Part shown: positions 53,874 to 60,912 of the stretch, one piece after another | Position numbering within the stretch: the stretch's first letter is position 1 | Layout: each line of letters begins with the position of its first letter | NCBI GenBank assembly: GCA_013297885.1 | Contig: JAAFIR010000009.1 | Coordinates: forward strand, 5,001 to 69,000 | DNA: 64,000 bases | From: Leptospirales bacterium | GTDB taxonomy: Bacteria; Spirochaetota; Leptospiria; Leptospirales; Leptospiraceae | Direction of reading: 5' to 3' | Position numbers and translations under genes: made by a program | The notes under the pieces: generated by a model | Database searches by the model: none | What the model was told of the DNA's origin: nothing | The model's input: only the letters and a program-made list of their open reading frames with translations

Positions 53874-54705
53874 CTTTTTGTTTCCATATTTTTCCAAAGA
53901 TTGTATTACTTTGTCCATTTATAAGATTAAGCTTATCCTCGAGTAAAGTAAATTTTAAGGTTGTAGGTTTTTCAGACAGTATATCAATTTGAATTTTGAT
54001 TACTTGATTCTCTATAAAATAAACTTTATCACTTAAATTTTTAAATTCAAAATATTTGTATTTAATATTTTGAATTTTATCATATTGTTCTCCATTACTA
54101 AAACAAGGATTTTCATTTCCGCAAACCAAAATTAAAAAAACATCAGGGAGTTTAAACTTCGAGTCAACATGTTTAATATAGTTTTTAAATTGAGAAGCAT
54201 GCTTCTTCATTTCAATAAATCCAAAATTAGAATAAAAATTTAACTCTTCAATTTCATTATAACCGTCATCTTCTAAATCGTAACTGTAAATTTCACGATA
54301 ATTGTAACCGAAACGAATCAAAAAAGAAGATAGTTCTAATATTTTATTCTTATTCACTTCTAAAAATTTTTTATCACTAATTATTGAATCATGTGTATCA
54401 GAAATTGGTAAATAAGCTTTAACTCCATCACATGTATATATTGACAAAAATTCACTCATTATATTTGAAATTTCAAACTTTTTCGGTTTTGATAAAATGA
54501 AACCATATTGTCTTTTTGAATCGTATGTACCAGTATATTCTATGATTGTCCCTTTTTTACAAATTTTATTTATTGGTCTAAATTCCATATCATACATTTC
54601 TAAATCTATATGCATAATTGTAAATTTTCTCTCTTGATCAATGGGAATTATATAAATTATTATGCAGAAATAAAAAATTAATTTATTCAATATTTTATAT
54701 AACAT
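53863..54705 (-). CDS. Exported hypothetical protein, paralogue A of tandem pair
   Basis: 280 residues with an N-terminal hydrophobic segment (LIFYFCIIIYIIPI). Positions matching paralogue B are CKKGTIIEY, IYTCDGVKAYL, IRFGYNYREI, VCGNENPCF and KIQIDILSEKPT, in the same order and spacing, so the two arose by duplication. Several Cys suggest disulphides outside the cytoplasm. No known family. The pair forms a two-gene operon in an otherwise decayed region. Confidence 0.66.
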   Translation of the reverse strand: MLYKILNKLIFYFCIIIYIIPIDQERKFTIMHIDLEMYDMEFRPINKICKKGTIIEYTGTYDSKRQYGFILSKPKKFEISNIMSEFLSIYTCDGVKAYLPISDTHDSIISDKKFLEVNKNKILELSSFLIRFGYNYREIYSYDLEDDGYNEIEELNFYSNFGFIEMKKHASQFKNYIKHVDSKFKLPDVFLILVCGNENPCFSNGEQYDKIQNIKYKYFEFKNLSDKVYFIENQVIKIQIDILSEKPTTLKFTLLEDKLNLINGQSNTIFGKIWKQKVEN

Positions 54706-55395
54706 TCATTCAAAAACTCGCTTAAAGACTTAAGCTTTTTTGGAGAATTTATCAGATAGAATTTCACTTGACCTGATTTTTCTTAAAATCTAAAATCTGT
54801 TTTTCAGTTAAACCAGTAACTTTACAAACTTGTTGTAGGGGCATTCCAAAATGAAGAAAATCAAGGGCAGTCTCTAACTTACCTGCTAACTTACCTTTCT
54901 CAATCCCTTTCAATTCTCCAATCTCAATGCCTTCTATTTTTGCAGCTACTACTTGAGTATTGATATACAATTGAGATTTTCTTCTTGCTTCTAATAAACT
55001 TTTATTTTTTGGGTCAGAAGAAAATGAATCATATTCTTTGAAGACTTTTTTTAGTTTTGGATTTTTTTTGACTAATGTATTCATCTCTTCCTCGTTTAAT
55101 TCATGTCCATTTTTTAAAGTAAAAAGCCAAGATTTAAAATCTGAATCTAAATTTGCGATTTGTTCTTTTAGTTTCGTAAGCTATATCATATGAAATTCTA
55201 AATCATTTGTCAAGAGAATTTCTGGATTGTCTTTTTCTCTAAGATGGAAAACAGAATGAAATTTTTGGTTTTTGACAAGTTCAAAATCAAGAAATTAAAT
55301 AGAATAAATTTTAGGTAAAACTCCATATTCATCACCTTTTTTTAATGCTTTAGAGTAAGTCTGTGACCAACCGCAGACAAAATCTTGTCGAGGTT

Positions 55396-55446
55396 GCCAG
55401 TTGCCGCTGGAAGCGAATAGCAAACTGGCTAACTGCGAAGCAGTTA
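55396..55446. repeat. Double-hairpin palindromic insert inside the Rpn pseudogene (R6)
   Basis: GCCAGTT (55396-55402) pairs with AACTGGC (55423-55429) around a loop holding AGCGAATAGC, directly followed by TAACTGC-GAA-GCAGTTA (55430-55446). The 51 bases lie between the RILF and WSQTYS codons of the Rpn gene and keep the frame open on both sides. GCGAAGC and AGCGAATA link it to the intergenic repeat family. Confidence 0.75.
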
Positions 55447-55601
55447 AAAACAAAATCCTTTTTTCAAAACCAGTTTCCATCTGCGATTGCATTTCAATTA
55501 GAAATCTTTACCCGTTAACATCTTCTGCATGAATATCTAAAATAGAAAGTTTTTCTAGTTCGGTTGCTTTAACTTGAGCAAGCTCAAGAATTAATAATGA
55601 T

Positions 55602-55683
55602 AAATGATGAATGAAAAATTTTATGAATACAGAAATTCATAATTTATAATTCTAAATTCATCATTTGAGCGAAGCGAATAAGG
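55602..55683. repeat. AT-rich palindrome plus GCGAAGC segment inside the Rpn pseudogene (R7)
   Basis: AAATGATGAAT (55602-55612) is a perfect inverted match to ATTCATCATTT (55656-55666), with further AATTCATAATTTATAATT self-similarity in the loop. It is followed by GAGCGAAGCGAATAAGGC. It replaces the codons expected between FLFKA and LELAQ of the Rpn protein and introduces several stops. Confidence 0.6.
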
Positions 55684-55804
55684 CTTTAAATAAAAAATTA
55701 TCCGTAAAAGGGATTTTATCTGACATGATTTTTAGATTAGAGTAGAATTATTCTTTAATTGAAAAAGTTTAGATAAGTTCGTTTTTTGGTAAACTTTTTT
55801 TTAA

Positions 55805-56008
55805 GAACGTTTTAATCATGTTATCGTAATCGATAATTCTCATGTTAGAAAACTTGCAATCGAATATATGAAATATTACAACGAATTTAGAACACATTCC
55901 CACTTAGCAAGAGATTCTCCTCTCGGTAGAGAGGTGAATCTTAAACCGGAAAATAATTCTAAACTGAAAGCAACTCCGCAAGTAAGTGGGTTGCATCATT
56001 CTTATTAA
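55805..56008 (+). mobile_element. C-terminal remnant of an rve-type (IS3/IS481-like) transposase
   Basis: After a TAA the frame reads FNHVIVIDNSHVRKLAIEYM, KYYNEFRTHSHLARDSPLG and ends TPQVSGLHHSY at TAA 56008. The YYN-x-x-RTHSHL and QVxGLHH motifs are the usual C-terminal end of DDE integrase-type transposases. The catalytic DDE core, the helix-turn-helix and recognisable terminal repeats are absent, so it is an inactive fragment. Confidence 0.75.
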
Positions 56009-56163
56009 TTGGAAAATAATTCCCATGTCATGAAGGTTGCTTAATACTCTGACTCTGACTTTTTGGTGGGAACAGGGCAGTATTTAAAAACTAAAACTAT
56101 ATTTATAACAAATATATCTTCTTCAAAGCTAGGATTGGTATATTTGGATAAAATTAATTTATA

Positions 56164-56655
56164 CTATTTTCCAATTTCCAATCTTCTAATTTTTTTTTTG
56201 GATTTGATTCCTGAATTGAAAGAAATAATATCATTAAGTTTAAATTTTTCTTTAGTATAGAAAATAATTTCTTTATTGTTAACTTTTATTTTGTTAACAA
56301 ATAAATTAAAATTATTTTGATCAAATTTTTTTTCCCAGCGAAATAAAATTCTTTTATCAAAATCTGAAATTGATTCATTATTTATACTATTATCAGAAAC
56401 TTCAATTAATGTTAAATAATCACTTCCTTCATTACCAAGTGTTATTTCATCAATAACAAAATAATTATCTTCATAAAAACATAATAAATAATATAAATAT
56501 ATAAAGTTGGAAGAATCCAATTTACAATCTTTTGTATTAGCTATAATTCTTTGTTAAAATGAATCGGTAAATTTCTTATAATATAACTGACTCTAACTTG
56601 CTTCTTTTTTTTTACAAAAAAATAGAAGTAGTATAATAGAAATTATTTTTCTCAT
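56164..56655 (-). pseudogene. Lipoprotein gene with two in-frame stops
   Basis: AGGGGAAAAAC precedes an ATG at 56655. The first codons give MRKIISIILLLFFCKKKEAS, a clear lipoprotein signal. TAG then TAA interrupt the same frame (after EAS and after KKFTDSF), after which it runs open for 126 codons (QRIIANTKDCKLDSSNFIY at its start; later EITLGNEGSDYLTL) to the stop at 56164. The original product was about 163 residues. No family is recognised. Confidence 0.68.
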
Positions 56656-56852
56656 TGTTTTTCCCCTTTTTAATCAAATACAAAATTAGTATTTACTGGG
56701 ATTTTAAATCCTCTGTCCATAAAAATATCAATTCTTGTAATTTAGTAAATCATTTCTTTTTTAAAATATAACACAAAGTTAATTAAGAACAAATTGATTT
56801 GTATGGATATGATTTGTATTGACTTAGATTATTTCTTGAATATAAAAGAAAT

Positions 56853-57068
56853 ATGTTTACTAGAATGATTTTATTCCTATTATTTTTCTTATTTTACAAA
56901 AAAGAAGAGAGTATTTCGCAGAAACAAACTTCAAATGAAAATCTTATTGAAATAGAATTAAAAACTATTTTAACTAGTTAGACTTTTGGACATGGTTCAA
57001 GTCATCATGGATTTAGTTTGAGTTTTTATGAAAATCAAAAATTTGTTTTTAATAAAGTGAGGTTTTAA
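56853..57068 (+). pseudogene. Small lipoprotein-like gene with amber stop and lost lipobox Cys
   Basis: The ATG at 56853 opens MFTRMILFLLFFLFYKKEES, which resembles the neighbouring lipoprotein signal but has Tyr where the lipobox Cys would be. A TAG at 56979 interrupts after 42 codons. The same frame continues TFGHGSSHHGFSLSFYENQK to TAA at 57066. The remnant is about 71 codons long and its family is unknown. Confidence 0.5.
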
Positions 57069-57159
57069 TTTAAATCATAAAACATAATTTGAATACAACG
57101 AAAAAAAAATTCTTCCAAAGGATAAATAAAGCTAAACTATGTTTTTTGTTGGAGTTAAA

Positions 57160-58203
57160 ATGAAATTCATTGTCCTAATTTTTTTACTTGCTTATTGTTC
57201 AAATACAGAAAATAAAATGAATTCAGAAAAAATCATAAATATTTCTGAATTTGAAAAAGATGTTCTTCCTGAAAAACGTGGACTAAATGCAGAACATTAT
57301 CCAACATCCAATGAAAGAAGAATTGATTTTTTTATGAAACCAATTTCAAATTTAGGCGGCTGTTATATTGGAGTTGGGACAGATCAAAATTTTAGTTTTA
57401 TAGCAAAAGCAAAATCAGATTATTCTTGGCTTATGGATTTTGATCCTGTAATTGTAAAAGTAAATTTGATTCATTTGTATTTTTTGACTATTTCAAAAGA
57501 CTATGAAGATTTTAAAAATCTTTGGGCTAGAAAAAATGAAAAAAAATCTTTTGAGTTAATTAAACAAAAATTTTCATCAGATAAAGATTGGAAATTAACC
57601 CTTAAAGCTTGGGAAGTTTCTCATAGAAATTTTTCTGGGGTTGAGGATAGATTAAATGAATTAAATTTTATGACTAAAAAATTTGGTTTAGTTACTTTTT
57701 CAAATAATCCTGAAGAGTTTTTATTTCTAAAAAATAAAGTTTCTGAAAATAAAATTGTAGCTGTAAATGGGGATTTAACAGGTTCTAAAACCATGAGAAA
57801 TATTTCTAAACTTGCAAATTCAATTGGTTGTAAAATTAGAATTTTATATTTATCAAATGCAGAAGAATATTTTCGCTATCCTGAAAATATGAGAGAAAAT
57901 TTTATTTCTCTACCATCAGATGAAAAAGGTTTAGTGATTCGCACAATGACATCTGGAACAAAAAATATTTTTGGTTATCCTGAAGGAGAAAAATTTGAAG
58001 ACTCATTTCCACTCCATTACAATCTTGAACCGATTCTTTCACTTCAAGAATGGATGAAATTTAAAGCTTATATTTCAACTGTGGATATGTTAAAAAAAAG
58101 AGAAACAATTTCAAAAGGTTTTTCTATTTTAAAATCTGGTCCAATCGAATTTGGTTTAAAAGAAACAGGAGATATTCAAACTAAACCAATTGGTTTTCAT
58201 TAA
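57160..58203 (+). CDS. Lipoprotein of unknown function, about 347 aa
   Basis: The ATG at 57160 gives MKFIVLIFLLAYCSNTENK with the LAYC lipobox; the earlier ATG at 57139 adds seven residues before it. After a short linker comes a mixed alpha/beta domain with GCYIGVGTDQNFSFIAKAKS and WLMDFDPVIVKVN near residues 70-105, and VAVNGDLTGSKTM near 205. The VGTDxN and DFDP pattern looks like a nucleotide- or cofactor-binding fold, but I cannot name it. It ends abutting the convergent cyclase gene with no spacer. Confidence 0.75.
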   Translation: MKFIVLIFLLAYCSNTENKMNSEKIINISEFEKDVLPEKRGLNAEHYPTSNERRIDFFMKPISNLGGCYIGVGTDQNFSFIAKAKSDYSWLMDFDPVIVKVNLIHLYFLTISKDYEDFKNLWARKNEKKSFELIKQKFSSDKDWKLTLKAWEVSHRNFSGVEDRLNELNFMTKKFGLVTFSNNPEEFLFLKNKVSENKIVAVNGDLTGSKTMRNISKLANSIGCKIRILYLSNAEEYFRYPENMRENFISLPSDEKGLVIRTMTSGTKNIFGYPEGEKFEDSFPLHYNLEPILSLQEWMKFKAYISTVDMLKKRETISKGFSILKSGPIEFGLKETGDIQTKPIGFH

Positions 58204-58824
58204 TTAATAATTTAACTTAAATGCTTTTTTGCCACCAGGAATTTTTACATCGAGCAAACTTGTATTTAAGTTAATTGTTTTTGTATTTTCTTTTGCATTT
58301 TCGGTGAGTAAAATTTCCCAAGCTTCAGCTGTGTCTTCACCAAGTTTTGAAGCTGCATTTACTTCTTCACCAAATACATCATCATCTCCAATTTTTAAAA
58401 CCGGGCCATAACCAATACCAACACATAACAAAACTTTTTCAGCATCTGCTTTTGTTTTGTTGTACTCTTTTAAAGTATTTTGCATTTGAATGGCAGCTGA
58501 AATTGCTTTTTCAGGTTTTTTAAAAATTACTAAAAGAGAGTCACCTTCTTTTTTCAAAAGGATTCCATCATTTTCATCAATACATGGAATTAATAAACGA
58601 TGAGATTCATAAATGATTTGTAAAAAATGTATAATTCCAAACTCAACAACATTTCTCGAAAATCCAGAAAGATCAGTGAACATGACAGCCCAAGTTTCTT
58701 CAAACAAATCTTTGATTCTACTATCCACAGCTTTTTTGTCTGAATTATTTTCTAATCGAAGTCTGATTAGATTTTCAAGTCTGTCTTCTGATGCATTAAT
58801 TTTAATTTGTTGAAATATAGCCAT
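58204..58824 (-). CDS. Soluble class III nucleotidyl cyclase domain protein
   Basis: 206 residues, one CHD domain with no membrane or sensor part. Metal aspartates D51 (MFTDLSGF) and D95 (KKEGDSLL) and purine-contacting K91 are present, as is the Asn of VNAASK; Lys replaces the usual transition-state Arg, and a Glu stands where the adenine-specifying Asp usually is (GEEVNAASK). It may be an active cyclase with altered specificity or a weak one. Contrast the larger membrane cyclase at 16-18 kb. Confidence 0.85.
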   Translation of the reverse strand: MAIFQQIKINASEDRLENLIRLRLENNSDKKAVDSRIKDLFEETWAVMFTDLSGFSRNVVEFGIIHFLQIIYESHRLLIPCIDENDGILLKKEGDSLLVIFKKPEKAISAAIQMQNTLKEYNKTKADAEKVLLCVGIGYGPVLKIGDDDVFGEEVNAASKLGEDTAEAWEILLTENAKENTKTINLNTSLLDVKIPGGKKAFKLNY

Positions 58825-59327
58825 GACACAAATTAAAAATTAGTTTTAGAATTTACAAGAATTTTTCTTTATTTAGATTTTTATTTTATAAAATCAATTT
58901 TCTTAAACCCTTACTCAAATCTGGATTTAGAAGCCTGTTAAAAAATTTTTGAGAAAAAATTTAATAAATTTGTTTTTCAAAATTCTCTTTTTTTGTGCTA
59001 AAATTTTTAATAGCCTTTTTACTGAAAGTGATTTTTCATTACAAATAAAATCCATATAAAAGTTATTAACAAATTGTCCCAGATTTAGAATCGAGCTAGG
59101 CAGGGTAAGCGAGATTTTAAATCTTAATAATACAGAAATGGAGTTGGTGTTACTTTTTTAAAACGAAAAAGTTTTGTTGGTTAATTCTTAATTACTGAAT
59201 GTACAAACTAAACCAAATCAATTTTATATAAATTTTTGGTTTGGAATTCATATAATCAAAATTTCATAAATAGAATTTCAATAAAATTTTTTTTATCAAA
59301 GAAATGATGCTCTTATTTTTTTTCTTT
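58825..59327. other. 500-base AT-rich spacer, no clear gene
   Basis: Runs of A and T with no convincing start, ribosome site or hairpin. On the minus strand a stop-free stretch of roughly 80 codons ends near 58938, but it lacks an early start and familiar sequence. A promoter for the cyclase gene may lie at its left end. Confidence 0.45.
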
Positions 59328-59636
59328 CTAAATTACTATATCAATTTTTTTGTCATTGATTTCAATCAATGCCTGTTGTCCGTATAGTTTAAGTAAACTT
59401 ACAGCAGCAAATTCTCTTGTAAAGTCATCATCACTTTTGAGCAACTTTAATAAAATTGTTTTCGTTTTTTTATGCTTGTACTCTCCGAGAGCTAAAGCTA
59501 GGGATTGATTTACAGAATTTGATTTTTTTTCCAAAAGAAAAAGCAACTCGCTTGGGTCAGCTCGTCTTATTTTACTCTCTATTTTCCTAAGTAGTTCACA
59601 TATTTCTTCTTCATTTTCAGAGTTCTGAAGTTTATT
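59328..59636 (-). pseudogene. C-terminal HEAT-repeat part of a gene split by a one-base frameshift
   Basis: The frame, open from just after a TGA near 59648, reads KLQNSENEEEICELLRKIES, RRADPSELLFLLEKKS, then HEAT-like helices (NQSLALALGEYKHKKTKTI, DDDFTREFAAVSLLKLYG). No start with a ribosome site exists, and it continues naturally from the upstream gene if one base is added in the run around 59631-59640. It is therefore the back half of the next entry. Confidence 0.72.
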
Positions 59637-60148
59637 ATAATTTTGTCATATCCAATATCTTTAATTGGTGGTTCAATTTTTTCGCGAAGACGTTTTCCTT
59701 TTATAGAACCAGAAGGAATACAAACTGGACAGGCACAAGTCGGTTTTGTATTATGACTAGTAGGATAATATCTCCAACCTAATTTTTGGGGAAGAATTTT
59801 TATTTTACTAATTTCACTCGCTAATATTTTTCTATCAACTATCAATTCATATCCAAGTGGATCTTCCAAACTCATAATTTCTTTTATAGCGTGAGTGAGT
59901 TTGATGTGCTTATGCTCTTGATTAAATTTTCCTGCATAAACTAATTCTTCACTATCTAGTTTAAAATATACACCTACGTATGTTCTTGTTCCACTTCTTT
60001 TTAATTCTCTGAGCCATTGATGGGAAACATAAAAATTTTGTAATACTGGCATACAGAAAATACCTTTTCGGTCTTTTCGTAATTTAATTCCATTTTTTTG
60101 TATATTCGAGGATTCTCTTTCGTCTGCGAGATGAACTAATAGTGGCAT
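59579..60148 (-). CDS. N-terminal part of a HEAT-repeat protein (frameshifted), 189 aa
   Basis: MPLLVHLADERESSNIQKNG, GIFCMPVLQNFYVSHQWLRE and a four-Cys-like segment (TCACPVCIPSGSIKGKRLRE) belong to a conserved bacterial family in which this N-terminal domain is followed by HEAT repeats. Here the reading frame leaves the family pattern after DIGYDKII, adds about 19 unrelated residues and stops. The true partner continues in the next frame (59328-59636). A recent pseudogene, a programmed shift or an assembly slip are all possible. Confidence 0.7.
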   Translation of the reverse strand: MPLLVHLADERESSNIQKNGIKLRKDRKGIFCMPVLQNFYVSHQWLRELKRSGTRTYVGVYFKLDSEELVYAGKFNQEHKHIKLTHAIKEIMSLEDPLGYELIVDRKILASEISKIKILPQKLGWRYYPTSHNTKPTCACPVCIPSGSIKGKRLREKIEPPIKDIGYDKIIINFRTLKMKKKYVNYLGK

Positions 60149-60222
60149 TTTTATTCTCTTTTTATAAAATCACTTAAAGTTTTCGGGCTTTGAGTTCATG
60201 CTTGTTTTTGAGCACAAAACTT

Positions 60223-60432
60223 TCAACCTTCATTGAAGATCCACAAAACTCCAATTCCAATTTGATAACCACCGCATCTTGGGCTTTCTCTTAAATCTCT
60301 TTGAGTTAGTAACCACAAAAAACCAAATGGACTAAAAAATAATTGTCTTTGAGCTTTTTGTTTTTCTTTTTTGTCATTATTTGTGCAGAAGATGAAACAG
60401 GAAAGAATTGAAATTAGAAAAATGGATTTCAT
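60223..60432 (-). CDS. Small lipoprotein, 69 aa
   Basis: MKSIFLISILSCFIFCTNND is a lipoprotein signal with the FIFC lipobox. The short mature part has a hydrophobic stretch (LFFSPFGFLWLL) and a Cys near the middle. Its ATG overlaps the stop of the upstream (frameshifted) gene as ATGA, which supports it as a real second gene of that operon. Function unknown. Confidence 0.6.
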   Translation of the reverse strand: MKSIFLISILSCFIFCTNNDKKEKQKAQRQLFFSPFGFLWLLTQRDLRESPRCGGYQIGIGVLWIFNEG

Positions 60433-60739
60433 TGAGAAATATTTCTAGCTTGCATTGCAACAATCACTAACATTCTAGATTGAATCATAAACTCAATAGA
60501 GGTTTTGAAAAACTCTTTGTCAATTTCTGGATTTGATTTGATTCGATCTTCCAATTCTCCATATAAGGCTATTGCTAAAGCAAAAAAGGTTCTGGTTTTT
60601 CAACTGGATAATTATCTAAAACAGATTGGGCTTTTTGTAAAGCAATTGCAAGTGTTAACTTTTTAAAATCTTTATCAATTCCAACACACATAAAATGAAA
60701 AATCATTAAAAAAAATGAAATTATTATTTTTGTTTGCAT
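60429..60739 (-). pseudogene. Small exported protein gene broken by a one-base shift in a homopolymer
   Basis: The ATG at 60739 gives MQTKIIISFFLMIFHFMCVG, an export signal, then KKLTLAIALQKAQSVLDNYP. At the six-base A run (60582-60587 on the plus strand) the frame breaks. With one base more it continues FFALAIALYGELEDRIKSNP to QARNISQ and a TGA that overlaps the next start. The intact product would be about 103 residues. The lesion may be a sequencing slip. Confidence 0.65.
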
Positions 60740-60912
60740 GACTTAAGTTTACCATATACTACTAGAGTTGTCAATTAAAAAATACAAATTTACTCTTATA
60801 AATCAAATAAAAATTTATTTTTTCTAGGATTAGTAAAAAAAAAATAAAGAACCAATGTTTTTTTTGCATCATAAAAATTAATTAGAAAAATCAATTTTAT
60901 AATTCTATTTTT

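Larger units (their letters stand above)
54764..55726 (-). pseudogene. Decayed Rpn-family nuclease/PDDEXK transposase-like gene
   Basis: The ATG at 55726 opens MSDKIPFTDNFLFKA; the gene then resumes as LELAQVKATELEKLSILDIH, EMQSQMETGFEKRILF, WSQTYSKALKKGDEYG, FHSVFHLREK and NDLEFHMI, with a C-terminal tail GKLAGKLETALDFL and VCKVTGLTEKQILDF. This is the full Rpn (PD-(D/E)xK) layout. In-frame stops replace expected sense codons after AEDVNG, after KIYSI and after EFHMI. Two palindromic insertions (55396-55446 and 55602-55683) interrupt it. The last 106 residues are still open, from ATG 55084. Confidence 0.8.

Noticed and set aside
55295-55492. A 65-codon minus-strand frame as an independent gene
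   Set aside because: Its residues are the middle of the Rpn pseudogene plus the palindromic insert; flanking codons in the same frame continue that protein across nonsense codons.
56063-56260. A 65-codon plus-strand frame
   Set aside because: Much of it is antisense to the better-supported lipoprotein pseudogene, and it has no ribosome site or recognisable sequence.
22260-57000. Stop codon reassignment or general read-through as the reason for many in-frame stops
   Set aside because: TAG, TAA and TGA all occur as interrupting codons and all serve as normal stops in intact genes; the lesions cluster in accessory regions, so decay explains them better.
58938-59150. Stop-free minus-strand stretch of roughly 80 codons
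   Set aside because: There is no early start or ribosome site and the translation shows no family resemblance; such stretches arise by chance.
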